This document shows, piece by piece, positions 56,081 to 64,000 of a stretch of DNA of 64,000 nt. Source of the stretch: Rhizobium esperanzae (lineage in GTDB: Bacteria; Pseudomonadota; Alphaproteobacteria; Rhizobiales; Rhizobiaceae); contig NZ_MXPU01000009.1 of the NCBI RefSeq assembly GCF_002204185.1, positions 1-64,000 of the forward strand. Reading direction: 5' to 3'. Position 1 is the first letter of the stretch. Each line of letters starts with the position of its first letter. The notes beneath the pieces were generated by a model, which was not told where the DNA came from, ran no database searches, and was given only the letters and a program-made list of their open reading frames with translations. Made by a program: the position numbers and the translations under genes.

Positions 56081-57217
56081 TCACCGGAACGATGCGCTGA
56101 AGCGCTCAGGCCGGAAGTCCGCAAGCAGCGGGTGGCGGCGGCCCGTAGCGATCTCGTCCGCCAACAGCTCGCCGGCAATCAGGCCAAGGGTGGCGCCGCT
56201 ATGACTGAAGGCGACGAAATAACCCGGAATCGAGGACAGCTCGCCGAAAACCGGCTCGCCATCAGCCGGAATCGGCTTCGGGCCGACCCCATAATCTTCG
56301 ATTTCAAGCACCGGATTGCCTTCGAGGACTCTCGATGCCTCTCGCAGGAGCCCCTGCAGCGTCGATTGCCTGACATTGTAGCTGCCATCGGGGTTGGCAC
56401 TCACCTCTTCCTCCGACCAGGCGGAATCGAGTGCGAAGCCGCCATTGGGCATCGGTCGGATGGCGACGCGCGGCGTGTTGAGCACGGCCTTCAGCGGATG
56501 GCGGATCGGCTTTGTCCTGACGAGAAGGGCGACGGGGGTTGCATCCTCGATCTTTTGGCCGGCCTCCGCAATGATTGCGGGAACCTTGCTGCCTGCAGCG
56601 AGCAGCACGGCGTCGGCGTCGTGGTGCGTGCCGTCCACCGTGACTACGCCGCGGGCACGCCCGTTGCTGACATCGACCGCCGCGCGTCCCGCATCCGTGC
56701 TGATCTTGCCGCCCAGCTCTTGGAATTCCTCCGCAAGCCTGCCAATCAGAGATGGAAGATCGACCCACCCCTCCCCGGGATTGAAGATTGCGCCTTGCGG
56801 CGTCACGGCGCTTGGGTCGACGCCGGGCGTCACCGCAGCGATCTTCTCCGAGGTGAGCCATTGTGCGTGATAGCCGAGGCTACGTTCATATTCGAAGACT
56901 TCGGCGATCTCGTTGCTCGCGTCGTCCGCGTCCCAGGTCAGGCCGCCGTCGAAGCGCAACCATGACGCATCGGGGTATCGGGTAGCCAGCGTGCGATAGC
57001 GGTCAATGCCCGCCAGACGCAGCCGGTGATAGGCATCGGAACGTTTTCGCGCCGAGTTCAGCCAGGCGAGCGATCGGCCGGAGGCACCGTTGGCAAGCGG
57101 ACCGTCATTGACAAGCAGGGTATCAACCCCGAGCCGAGCCAAATGGAGCGCGGTCGAGACGCCGAAAATCCCGCCGCCGATGACAATGACCTTCGAAGAT
57201 TTGCTGGAAGCCTTCAT
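56081..57217 (-). CDS. FAD-dependent oxidoreductase (DAO family)
   Basis: Flavoprotein of 378 residues of the D-amino-acid oxidase/glycine oxidase family. It has an N-terminal dinucleotide fold KVIVIGGGIFGVSTALHLAR and a substrate domain, ending with GYFVAFSHSGATLGLIAGEL near the flavin-binding C-terminal motif. There is no signal peptide. It is the last gene of an operon with an amino-acid-type binding protein (58902-59729) and a fused permease-ATPase (57283-58836). This suggests it oxidises the amino acid or amine that these import. Substrate unknown. Confidence 0.9.
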   Translation of the reverse strand: MKASSKSSKVIVIGGGIFGVSTALHLARLGVDTLLVNDGPLANGASGRSLAWLNSARKRSDAYHRLRLAGIDRYRTLATRYPDASWLRFDGGLTWDADDASNEIAEVFEYERSLGYHAQWLTSEKIAAVTPGVDPSAVTPQGAIFNPGEGWVDLPSLIGRLAEEFQELGGKISTDAGRAAVDVSNGRARGVVTVDGTHHDADAVLLAAGSKVPAIIAEAGQKIEDATPVALLVRTKPIRHPLKAVLNTPRVAIRPMPNGGFALDSAWSEEEVSANPDGSYNVRQSTLQGLLREASRVLEGNPVLEIEDYGVGPKPIPADGEPVFGELSSIPGYFVAFSHSGATLGLIAGELLADEIATGRRHPLLADFRPERFSASFR

Positions 57218-57282
57218 AATCGGGTACCCTGTTTCTGCTCTTGCTTGATCGAACCGAATTACACGCGTTACGGGCTGGCGCC

Positions 57283-58836
57283 TCAGAGAACTTCCGCAAG
57301 GAAGCGCTTCAGCCGCACGCTTTGCGGATCGTCGAAAATCTGCTGCGGCGAGCCGGCTTCGACGATACGGCCCTCATCCATGAAGACCACCTGGTCGGCC
57401 ACGCGGCGGGCAAATCCCATCTCATGCGTCACGACGGCCATTGTCATGCCTTGGCGGCCGAGCGTCGCCATCAGGTCGAGCACGCCCTTCACCAGTTCGG
57501 GGTCAAGAGCGCTCGTCACTTCGTCGAACAGAATGATCTCCGGATCCATGGCCAATGCCCGCGCGATCGCGACGCGCTGCTGCTGCCCACCGGAGAGGCC
57601 TGCCGGCCGGTGATCCCGGCGTGCGGCCAGACCGACATCTGCCAGGCGGGCCTCGGCGACGCGCCGCGCCTCCTGCCTCGGCATCTTCTTGATCTTCGTC
57701 AGCGCAAGCATGACGTTTTCGAGAGCGGTGTGGTCGGGAAACAAGTTGAAGTGCTGGAATACCATGCCGACCCGGCGGCGGAGCTTTTCCGGCCTCATCG
57801 CCAAAATGCTCTCGCCGTCGAGCCGTATGTCGCCGCCCTTCGGCTCGACGAGCCTGTTCATGCAACGCAGCAGCGTCGATTTTCCCGAACCGGAAGGGCC
57901 AATGATGCAAGTGACGGTTCCGGCGGGGATATCGAGATCGACACCCTTGAGTACCTCGAGCTCGCCGTAGGCCATGCTTAAGTCCCGGATTTGCAGGGTT
58001 CCGCCCCTGAAATGCCGGTTATCACAGTTCGCGACGCCGGTGGTGGAGTGGGGGCCTGATGGCGCCGCCGCAAGCTCGCTCACCTCGACCAATCCGCTCG
58101 CCGGACCGGGTCCGCGCCCCTGCTTTCCCAATCGCAGCCTCGCGTCGATATGATTGACGAAGTGGGTCAGCGGCACGGTGATCACGAGGTAGAAAACACC
58201 TGCCAGAAGCAGCGGCGACAAATTGCCGGTCACGACCGCTTGGTCTTGCCCGACGCGGAAAATCTCCCGCTCGGAGGCGAGCAATCCGAGGAAATAAACA
58301 AGGCTCGAATCCTTGACGTTGCCGATGAACTGGTTGACCAGCGCCGGCAGCACGCGCCGCACTCCCTGCGGAATGACGATCAGGCGCATGCCTTGCCCGT
58401 AGCTCATGCTGAGCGCCCGGCAGGCCTCCATCTGGCCACGCTCGACGCTTTGGATGCCCGAGCGAAAGATTTCGCCGATATAGGCGCCGGCGATCAGGCT
58501 GAGCGCCAATATCCCGAGTGGGAATGGCGACGGGCCGAAAATATTCCGTCCGATCCGGGCAAAGCCCTGGCCGATGATCAGGATCGTGACGATCGCCGGC
58601 AGCCCGCGAAAGATATCGGTATAGATGCGCGCCGGCAGCCGCAGCCAGCGAGACTGGGAGATACCCATCACGGCAAGAACCATGCCGATGATGACGCCGA
58701 GCACGGTCGAGGCCGCGGCCAGGATCAACGTGTTTTTCAGGCCGATGCTGATCATGCTCGGCAGAACGTCCGCCATCGCGCTCCAATCGAAGAAGCTGCG
58801 GCGCAGATTGTCTATCCAGTTCATCGGGATCCCCAT
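57283..58836 (-). CDS. Polar amino-acid ABC transporter, permease and ATPase fused
   Basis: A 517-residue fusion. The N-terminal half is a HisM/GlnP-type permease (ISIGLKNTLILAAASTVLGV, DIFRGLPAIVTILIIGQGF, EACRALSMSYGQGMRLIVIP, KDSSLVYFLG). The C-terminal half is a GlnQ/HisP-type ATPase: Walker A GPSGSGKST, Q-loop VFQHFNLFPDHT, signature LSGGQQQRVAIARAL, Walker B IILFDEVTSALDPE. The linker (about 270-320) is rich in G, P and S. ATG at 58836 (after AAGGG) or 58824 are the possible starts. Fused permease-ATPases of this kind occur in some proteobacteria but are less common than separate genes. Confidence 0.93.
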   Translation of the reverse strand: MGIPMNWIDNLRRSFFDWSAMADVLPSMISIGLKNTLILAAASTVLGVIIGMVLAVMGISQSRWLRLPARIYTDIFRGLPAIVTILIIGQGFARIGRNIFGPSPFPLGILALSLIAGAYIGEIFRSGIQSVERGQMEACRALSMSYGQGMRLIVIPQGVRRVLPALVNQFIGNVKDSSLVYFLGLLASEREIFRVGQDQAVVTGNLSPLLLAGVFYLVITVPLTHFVNHIDARLRLGKQGRGPGPASGLVEVSELAAAPSGPHSTTGVANCDNRHFRGGTLQIRDLSMAYGELEVLKGVDLDIPAGTVTCIIGPSGSGKSTLLRCMNRLVEPKGGDIRLDGESILAMRPEKLRRRVGMVFQHFNLFPDHTALENVMLALTKIKKMPRQEARRVAEARLADVGLAARRDHRPAGLSGGQQQRVAIARALAMDPEIILFDEVTSALDPELVKGVLDLMATLGRQGMTMAVVTHEMGFARRVADQVVFMDEGRIVEAGSPQQIFDDPQSVRLKRFLAEVL

Positions 58837-58871
58837 GAAACCCTTGCCGGGTACGCCAACCGCCGAGACTC

Positions 58872-58896
58872 GGCCGTCCGCCGTCGGCGGACGGCC
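58872..58896 (-). promoter_or_regulatory. Intercistronic stem-loop after the binding-protein gene
   Basis: GGCCGTCCGCC (58872-58882) and GGCGGACGGCC (58886-58896) form a perfect 11-bp stem with a three-base loop, five bases after the binding-protein stop and ahead of the permease-ATPase start. No U-tract follows. Confidence 0.7.
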
Positions 58897-58901
58897 TGGC
58901 C

Positions 58902-59729
58902 TCATTTCCTGGGGAGATATTGATCCGGCATCGGTGAGCCGGGGAACCACTTCTCATAGAGCGTCTTCCAGGTGCCGTCCTGCATCGCGTCATGAAGGGC
59001 GCCGTTCAGCGCCGTGCGGAAGGCATCGTTTCCCTGCCTAATCACGAAGCCCGCCGGCGCATCGACGGACGGAATGTTGACGGCGACCTTCAGCGCGGGA
59101 TAGCGCTCGCCATACTGCTTGGCCGCTTCGTAGTCGAGGAAATGCGCGTCGATCGTGCCGTTGTTGAGTGCGGCGACGGCGGAATTGTTGTCGGGAAATT
59201 TCACGAGATCGGTCTCGCCAAAATTCTTGGCGGCGTAGACTTCCTGCAAGGTTCCCTGCACGACGCCGAGCCGCTTGCCCTTCAGCCCGGCCGCGTCCTT
59301 GATGGCCGCGTCGGGCGCCAGCACGGAGAGATAACCAGCGAGATAGCCGTCGGAGAAGTCGACGGTCTTCTTGCGGGCTTCGGTGGTTCCGATCGCGGCG
59401 ACGGCAACGTCGAACCGCTCGTTTGCCACCGATGGCAGGAGGGCGGAAAATTCCTGGCCGGTGAACGTCACCTTGTCTTTCGCAAAGCCGAGCCGGGACA
59501 CGACGTTGAGAAACAGTTCGATGTCGAAACCGGTGAACTGGCCGTCCGAGGTCGCAAATGTATAGGGCTTGGCATCGCCCATCGTGCCGACGCTGATGAC
59601 GCCGGGCTCGATCAGATTGTAGGGATTGTCGGCCGCCGTCGCCAACCCGATTCCCATTGCCAGAAAGCAAGCCGCGAGGCCGGCTTGCAAAGGCGCAATG
59701 ACTGCCGGAAGTAACTCAAAAAGCTTCAT
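58902..59729 (-). CDS. Amino-acid ABC transporter substrate-binding protein
   Basis: Periplasmic binding protein of 275 residues (SBP_bac_3 family). ATG at 59729 ([20 protein letters not shown]) follows GGAGAACGAAC and gives a Sec signal peptide with likely cleavage after ATAAD. Family motifs are [56 protein letters not shown] and [17 protein letters not shown]. The RKKTVDFSD segment is typical of polar-amino-acid or opine binders. It is first in the operon with the permease-ATPase fusion and FAD oxidoreductase, and divergent from a LacI regulator. Confidence 0.94.
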   Translation of the reverse strand: MKLFELLPAVIAPLQAGLAACFLAMGIGLATAADNPYNLIEPGVISVGTMGDAKPYTFATSDGQFTGFDIELFLNVVSRLGFAKDKVTFTGQEFSALLPSVANERFDVAVAAIGTTEARKKTVDFSDGYLAGYLSVLAPDAAIKDAAGLKGKRLGVVQGTLQEVYAAKNFGETDLVKFPDNNSAVAALNNGTIDAHFLDYEAAKQYGERYPALKVAVNIPSVDAPAGFVIRQGNDAFRTALNGALHDAMQDGTWKTLYEKWFPGSPMPDQYLPRK

Positions 59730-59820
59730 GTTCGTTCTCCGCTCTGAAAGGGATGCTCTTGTCGGCATTATCTGTTTACCCGCCTTGCCGCCCTTCCGCG
59801 ACAACACGATCTGCACAGAT

Positions 59821-59850
59821 ACCGGTCTCTAACAAAAAGAGACCGGTCTC
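59821..59850. promoter_or_regulatory. Tandem ACCGGT-centred operator candidates
   Basis: ACCGGTCTC (59821-59829) is followed by the perfect 12-bp palindrome GAGACCGGTCTC (59839-59850). The ACCGGT cores are 21 bp apart, about two helical turns. A central CG and this position between a LacI-type gene and its divergent operon fit LacI-family operators. Confidence 0.65.
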
Positions 59851-59909
59851 ACGACATATTTGATAACTGTCAATTGACCGGGCGTCAACAACTCTTGTAG
59901 TCCTGCGGC

Positions 59910-61004
59910 ATGGAAGATTCCGCTGCTCCCAAACGTTCAGTCACCGTCGCCGACGTCGCGAAGGCGGCACGAGTGTCGAAAGCGACGGCCGCCCGCGTGC
60001 TCGGCGGCTACGGCGTCGTCAGCGCCAAAATCAAGGATCAGGTCATGGCGGCGGCGGCCGCGCTCGAATACCGGCCGAACGAACTTGCGCGCAGCATGAG
60101 CACCGGCCGGTCCGGCATCATCGGGATCGTCGTCGGCGATATCGAAAATGCTTTCTTCAGTCTGGCGGTGCGTGGCATCAGCGATGCGGCGCGGCTCGCC
60201 GGCTTCAACGTGATCATTTCCAATTCGGGCGAGAAGCTCGACGCGGAAAAATCCGCCGTCGACCTCCTGATCGGCAAGCGTGTCGATGGCTTGATCGTGA
60301 CGCCCGCCCGCTGCGACAGCATCGACCATCTCCGGCACGTCGGCCGCGCCGGCATGCCGCTGGTCCTCTTCGACAGAAGCATCCCGGAGCTCGATGTCGA
60401 CGCCGTGACCGGCGATGACCGTGAGGCCGCCATCGCCGCCGCCCGGTTTATGGTCGAGGCAGGACATCGACATCTCGCTTATGTTTCGGCCATGGACGCC
60501 GAGGACGGCGGATTCACCGATGTCGCCCGAATATCGAATTCCGCCGTGCGTGAACGCGTGGAGGGCTTCGTGAGCGTCCTGACGGAGGCAGGCTTGCCCA
60601 ACCCCCTTCACTATGTGCGGCTCGGCGCGACGGACCAACCGCAGACGGACGACGTGATCAAACGCCTGCTCTCGGATTCATCGCCGCCGACGGCGATCCT
60701 CGCATCAGATAGCCTGGTGGGGCTGCGCGTCTTCAAGTCGCTTCAATCACTCGGCCTCTCAATTCCCGACGATATCTCGATGATTTCCTTCCTGGATGCC
60801 GATTGGACAAGCGTCACCGTTCCGCCGATCACCGTCGTCGACCAGCGCGTTTACGAGATGGGCAAGCTCGCCGGCGAGCGGCTCGTCGCCCGCATCGAAC
60901 AGATCCCCCTTGCCGTCGAGCGGCTGCGGGTCAGCACAAGCCTCGTGATACGCAGTTCGGTCGCAAGGATTGGTGGACTTGGCCCTAAGCGGGATGTGAA
61001 TTGA
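59910..61004 (+). CDS. LacI-family transcriptional regulator of the adjacent amino-acid operon
   Basis: Repressor of 364 residues. The helix-turn-helix is VTVADVAKAARVSKATAARV near residue 11, then the hinge (AAALEYRPNELARSMSTGRS) and an effector domain with SGIIGIVVGDIENAFFSLAV, PTAILASDSLVGLRVFKSL and DISMISFLDADWTSV. The start is ATG at 59910. It is divergent from the binding-protein/permease-ATPase/FAD-oxidoreductase operon, with the ACCGGT sites between. A LacI regulator over an amino-acid-type importer is less usual than over sugars and may point to an amino-sugar or opine-like ligand. Confidence 0.91.
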   Translation: MEDSAAPKRSVTVADVAKAARVSKATAARVLGGYGVVSAKIKDQVMAAAAALEYRPNELARSMSTGRSGIIGIVVGDIENAFFSLAVRGISDAARLAGFNVIISNSGEKLDAEKSAVDLLIGKRVDGLIVTPARCDSIDHLRHVGRAGMPLVLFDRSIPELDVDAVTGDDREAAIAAARFMVEAGHRHLAYVSAMDAEDGGFTDVARISNSAVRERVEGFVSVLTEAGLPNPLHYVRLGATDQPQTDDVIKRLLSDSSPPTAILASDSLVGLRVFKSLQSLGLSIPDDISMISFLDADWTSVTVPPITVVDQRVYEMGKLAGERLVARIEQIPLAVERLRVSTSLVIRSSVARIGGLGPKRDVN

Positions 61005-61007
61005 CGT

Positions 61008-61271
61008 CTAATCGAAAAGCTCACCGTGGCCAATCTGCTCCCGCTTGCCTGGCACATCGCTAATCGCAGGGTCGTCGGCAGGATCGGGATCCTTTTTATT
61101 GGCTTCGGTCAAAAACCGCGCCGCCTCAAGGAATGCAACCGAGATTTCCTCGGTTCCCCAACCGGCTTCATTGGCGGCTGCAATCAGCCGCTCCAAAGCG
61201 TCGCGTGCAGCAACGCTCGCTTCTTCGAAGCGCTGAGCGGGAGCCTCGGCTTTTGGCGGTGGAAAGGTCAT
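61008..61271 (-). CDS. Small hypothetical protein
   Basis: An 87-residue soluble protein with no family I can name. It starts with ATG at 61271 (MTFPPPKAEAPAQRFEEASV) after GGAGGG. A helix-rich middle (ARDALERLIAAANEAGWGTE, EISVAFLEAARFLTEANKKD) precedes an acidic tail. It converges with the LacI gene, stops three bases apart. Confidence 0.65.
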   Translation of the reverse strand: MTFPPPKAEAPAQRFEEASVAARDALERLIAAANEAGWGTEEISVAFLEAARFLTEANKKDPDPADDPAISDVPGKREQIGHGELFD

Positions 61272-61371
61272 CGGCGTTCCCTCCATGATCTGGCTATCAG
61301 GATGAACGCAGCTCTTCCGAAATGGATGCACGACGAAGACGATTTAGCGGCGGATGTGCCGGCTTTCTCGA

Positions 61372-61602
61372 TCAGATCACCGTCTGCAACAAAAACGGGG
61401 AACGCTCCAGCGGGCGCTGAGCAAGGATTCTCAACATCGCCGGACCTTGTATGCCGGTTGTCGTGCGCGAGCGGCCGTCGTGATAAACGACCGTCATAAC
61501 ATGATTGCGAATATCATAGCGTATCTCAGCGATCGTCCGGGTGTGAACCGGAAATACAAATTCGTCGGGCTCAGATATTTGCCCGGATGTTTCCAAAGTC
61601 AT
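61372..61602 (-). CDS. Small hypothetical protein, KTSC-like
   Basis: A 76-residue protein from ATG at 61602 (MTLETSGQISEPDEFVFPVH). The section EIRYDIRNHVMTVVYHDGRS slightly resembles the start of KTSC domains, but the Lys-Thr-Ser-Cys signature is absent, so no function is assigned. An in-frame start at 61689 adds 29 residues and is less likely. Confidence 0.45.
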   Translation of the reverse strand: MTLETSGQISEPDEFVFPVHTRTIAEIRYDIRNHVMTVVYHDGRSRTTTGIQGPAMLRILAQRPLERSPFLLQTVI

Positions 61603-61808
61603 CGCGATGCCCCAACGATAACAGCGCCCCTGTTCCTCGTCCCCCGTTCCATGCACTCGGCCGGAAATCACAAGCGCTAAGCGGCCCAATCAAGCATATA
61701 TTGCTTCCATGGTCGCGTGACATCGGCGTGACATGCAGTTGCGCGCCAAAAAAGCAGTTACAAAACAGCTACTTATTGAGGAGACGAGCGTCTGCGAAAG
61801 CCACGCAT

Positions 61809-62057
61809 TTAGTGCAACGTCGTCTGTAACGCATGGACACGAGCAGCCTGCGGCCAGCGTTCGCTCCTGCGCGCGAGCGACCGGACAGCCTCCTCGACCG
61901 CAAGAACCGCGTCCTTCAGCCGCTCGATCTCATTATGGAGTTCATATCTCTCGACCTCACCGAGATCATGCCTGTCAAGCAGCCCTCTCGCCGCTTCGAT
62001 CAAGCGCTCCGCGCGCCGGACAATATCGAGAGCGCTTCGTATAAGGACGTCGAGCAT
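61809..62057 (-). CDS. Small helical hypothetical protein
   Basis: An 82-residue protein, almost wholly alpha-helical and charged (RRAERLIEAARGLLDRHDLG, EIERLKDAVLAVEEAVRSLA), suggestive of a short coiled coil. The ATG at 62057 follows AGGAGGG at good spacing. Family unknown. It belongs to the run of small minus-strand genes at 61809-62837. Confidence 0.6.
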   Translation of the reverse strand: MLDVLIRSALDIVRRAERLIEAARGLLDRHDLGEVERYELHNEIERLKDAVLAVEEAVRSLARRSERWPQAARVHALQTTLH

Positions 62058-62123
62058 GCATTTTCCCTCCTTGCCTGACAGAGAGTCGGGCAGAATCGGG
62101 ATGCTGGCAATCCTAAAATCTTA

Positions 62124-62531
62124 TCAGATCCGCCCGCGCATCCTGTCGTAGAAATCCCTGAGATCTCGCAAGGCCGACGGCTCACGGTGGCGCGGTGAGG
62201 AGAGCTGACGTGAGGCAAACACCAACAAACCCGCGACACCAGCCATGAGGGCAACCGTCGAGAGCGGATAATGTTTCACCAGAGCCTCGGTCTCGCGGAC
62301 CGCTTTTCCCGCGCCGCTCTTCGCTGAACGCCCGGCACTGATGACCTGTTGCTGCAGCCTGTCAACCTGTTGCCTGAGAGCGCTCAATTCTGTGTGCAAA
62401 TCGCCCTCGGCCTGGCGGGGGACCCCGACAGAGGCGGTGTTGATATCAACGATCGCTTTCGGAACAGGCTCGCCGATCTTGGCTCCCTCGGTGTCGAGCG
62501 TAGTCCCCACAGTGTTCTTGCGGCGCGGCAT
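62124..62531 (-). CDS. DUF883/ElaB-YqjD-like membrane protein
   Basis: A 135-residue protein. A hydrophilic N-terminus leads to a helical stretch (HTELSALRQQVDRLQQQVIS), then a segment like ElaB/YqjD proteins (GKAVRETEALVKHYPLSTVA) and one C-terminal membrane helix (LMAGVAGLLVFASRQL). In E. coli such proteins bind stationary-phase ribosomes to the inner membrane; that role is not shown here. Start ATG at 62531 (MPRRKNTVGTTLD). It lies 15 bp from the lipoprotein gene upstream. Confidence 0.7.
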   Translation of the reverse strand: MPRRKNTVGTTLDTEGAKIGEPVPKAIVDINTASVGVPRQAEGDLHTELSALRQQVDRLQQQVISAGRSAKSGAGKAVRETEALVKHYPLSTVALMAGVAGLLVFASRQLSSPRHREPSALRDLRDFYDRMRGRI

Positions 62532-62546
62532 GATCAGGTTTCCTCT

Positions 62547-62837
62547 CTAGTCGTCATCGAACGAAAAAACCGGTCGGTAGTGGCGCTCGGCGATCAGCAA
62601 GCTCCGGTCGGGCCGGATGATGTAGATCTCCTCGACTTGCCGCCCCCATTGATCCGTAAAGGTGTGCGGGAAGGATGAACCGATCGGCGATCTCGTCAAC
62701 TTTGTGCGCGGTTGCCCATGATAGGTAATGCTGCCTGGAATTGGGGCCAGCCCCGCCGACGAGTAGCTGCCTGCGCTGGTCGTGCAACCCGTCAGCGCGA
62801 TGGCCAGAACCAGCCCAAGCCGCATGCTTGACCTCAT
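62547..62837 (-). CDS. Small lipoprotein of unknown function
   Basis: A 96-residue protein with a lipoprotein signal peptide (MRSSMRLGLVLAIALTGC) and lipobox LTGC at residues 15-18. The mature part has a conserved-looking DQWGRQVEEIYIIRPDRSLL. The ATG at 62837 follows GGAGGATTCG; the in-frame Met at 62825 is an alternative. It is probably anchored in the outer or inner membrane. It forms an apparent operon with the DUF883-like gene downstream. Confidence 0.7.
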   Translation of the reverse strand: MRSSMRLGLVLAIALTGCTTSAGSYSSAGLAPIPGSITYHGQPRTKLTRSPIGSSFPHTFTDQWGRQVEEIYIIRPDRSLLIAERHYRPVFSFDDD

Positions 62838-63121
62838 CGAATCCTCCGGCTGCTTCGGCATTCGCCTGTCGCACAAATAACAAGGCGCGGCGGACATTGT
62901 TCCAGAATCCGGTGGCAATAGGCGGGAGTTCCTCTTCGAACAGGAACAACCGTGCCATGGCATCGTTCGACCGGCAAAGGAGATGCCACATAAACGACGA
63001 AGCACCGATCCGACCAAGGCTCCCCGCGGGGACCCGCCATGCGTTTGGTCACCCGGGCCGGCGCCGGACGTTCCGAGACCGAGGCAGGGCCGCCGCCCGA
63101 AAGACCATTCTGGATCATATC

Positions 63122-63319
63122 ATGGCTGACGTCATCGAGGTCGATTTCCACCTGGTTTGGCAATATCCTGTTTTCATCCGCACCGCAGAGCGCGAGGAGA
63201 AACGCATAGAAGGTCCGGACGCGGCACTCGACGTGCTGAACCATCCATTGCTGCCGGTGTCCTTGCCTGAAGCAAGGGAAGCTCGGCACGCCGCTCGAAA
63301 CAGCTGGTCCGTGCGCTAA
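63122..63319 (+). CDS. Small hypothetical protein, possibly DUF982-like
   Basis: A 65-residue frame from ATG at 63122 (MADVIEVDFHLVWQYPVFIR, then GPDAALDVLNHPLLPVSLPE). The pattern 'W..PV.IR...GP..AL..L' recalls rhizobial DUF982 proteins, but the C-terminal half is shorter than usual and no clear ribosome-binding site precedes it. It may be a truncated member. Confidence 0.4.
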   Translation: MADVIEVDFHLVWQYPVFIRTAEREEKRIEGPDAALDVLNHPLLPVSLPEAREARHAARNSWSVR

Positions 63320-63376
63320 CGCACCAAGGAAACAGTGCCGCTTGGTCACAAACAGCGCGGGCATTATCTTCATCAA

Positions 63377-63610
63377 ATGAAGGGCGACGATATTAAGCGG
63401 CAATCGTGGTGGGCGTTCATGGCGATTTTCTACAGACCGATACTACCGCAGGATTTCAGATGCCTGTCGAAGGCTGTGATGAGCTGGTATCGCCATTTCG
63501 GCGTCTCGGTGAGCGAACACGGCAGCCAGATCCTGTGCAGCGCCGCCATCCAGCTCTTCAATGACGGCAAGACCGATGTCGACGACCTCGCCGCACAGTC
63601 GATCCACTAA
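63377..63610 (+). CDS. Small hypothetical protein
   Basis: A 77-residue frame from ATG at 63377, with ATG at 63419 (MAIFYRPILPQDFRCLSKAV) as a likely alternative start. The part KAVMSWYRHFGVSVSEHGSQ, with LFNDGKTDVDDLAA, resembles short rhizobial proteins of unknown role that share a 'W+...G....A...I.LF..G....DL' pattern. No strong ribosome-binding site. Confidence 0.45.
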   Translation: MKGDDIKRQSWWAFMAIFYRPILPQDFRCLSKAVMSWYRHFGVSVSEHGSQILCSAAIQLFNDGKTDVDDLAAQSIH

Positions 63611-63732
63611 CGTCTTTTCGAAAGCTGGAATCTCGCTTGCGCAAACGAGCCGACGGACTCGAGTGACACCGCAGCGGCCGAAGATGTCGGCATCCGAGCG
63701 TGAATGATCCTGGCCCGCCGTCAACCGGACAG

Positions 63733-63894
63733 CTAAAGCTCGTCGCTGCGACGCTTTACCGCGTGTTTTACAGCCAGCAAATGTCGCCGCCGTTCGATCA
63801 TGTAGTCAGCATAACCGACGCAGATGTAAAGCAATGTCGGGCCGGCGTAGATGACGATGAGAGCCAGTGCAACAAGGATGAATGCGGTCGTCAT
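63733..63894 (-). CDS. Very small membrane protein
   Basis: A 53-residue frame begins with ATG at 63894 (MTTAFILVALALIVIYAGPT) and ends at a TAG at 63733. It has one strong hydrophobic helix (about 4-28) followed by a basic tail (IERRRHLLAVKHAVKRRSDE), a common layout of small inner-membrane proteins. GGAAA lies upstream. Function unknown. Confidence 0.5.
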   Translation of the reverse strand: MTTAFILVALALIVIYAGPTLLYICVGYADYMIERRRHLLAVKHAVKRRSDEL

Positions 63895-64000
63895 GGTCTG
63901 TTTTCCGTCATGTTGATCATGTGAAGCGGTGGACCTCGTGCCTTGGGCTCATCAGGTTCCACCGCCAGGTCTGTCCCTCACTTCTCTCTTGCATCATTGG

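Noticed and set aside
62554..62958. Minus-strand frame opening MARLFLFEEELPPIATGFW
   Set aside because: The start looks protein-like, but the frame overlaps the lipoprotein gene by more than 280 bases, lacks a ribosome-binding site and turns into low-complexity sequence, so I did not call it.

Overview
The window is high-GC alphaproteobacterial DNA and reads as part of a large rhizobial plasmid (Rhizobium leguminosarum/etli type). A complete repABC replication and partition operon sits at 1746-5401. Around it are many solute-binding-protein ABC transport operons, LacI and GntR regulators, FixJ-like response regulators and decayed insertion sequences. No chromosomal housekeeping genes or RNA operons were seen.

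Layout. 1-559: end of a decayed IS5-family element. 624-1637: orphan LacI regulator. 1746-5401 (minus): repC, a counter-transcribed RNA, repB, repA and a putative RepA operator. 5402-6536: remnants of a nucleotidyltransferase/HEPN-type gene and a fabH-like gene. 6537-11260 (minus): four-gene CUT2 sugar ABC operon. 11261-13527: gene-poor, with phzF, direct repeats, two look-alike terminators, a 13-bp inverted repeat and an IS21-like end. 13528-17175 (minus): second CUT2 sugar ABC operon with a divergent LacI gene at 17504-18607. 18700-20000: broken vapBC pair and a frameshifted NAD(P)-binding gene. 20223-25687: MASE1/five-PAS histidine kinase with three response regulators. 25871-27741: ArsR regulator, nitroreductase and FMN reductase.

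27848-45193 is the largest coherent block. Two enolase-superfamily dehydratases share a minus-strand operon with a complete oligopeptide-type ABC transporter. Divergent from it is a GntR regulator followed by uronate dehydrogenase, an SMP-30 lactonase, a DapA-family lyase and a second complete oligopeptide-type transporter. Read together, this is a hexuronate (or uronide) uptake and oxidative catabolic locus: uronate to aldaro-lactone to aldarate to keto-deoxy-aldarate, and then toward alpha-ketoglutarate semialdehyde. The last dehydrogenase of such a pathway is not in the window.

45431-55076: a membrane protein of unknown role, an EamA exporter, a DUF763 protein, a phospholipase-D-like/UPF0104/EEP group and a chemoreceptor. 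55104-61004: small hypothetical genes and an amino-acid ABC operon with an FAD oxidoreductase, controlled by a divergent LacI regulator with two ACCGGT-centred operator candidates. 61008-63894: an island of small, mostly unnamed genes including a DUF883-like membrane protein and a lipoprotein.

A recurring feature is a strong stem-loop without a U-tract right after the binding-protein gene in four separate ABC operons. No single element stands out as a wholly new system. The best candidates for follow-up are the uronate locus with two transporters, the five-PAS kinase with three receivers, and the PLD/EEP/UPF0104 group.
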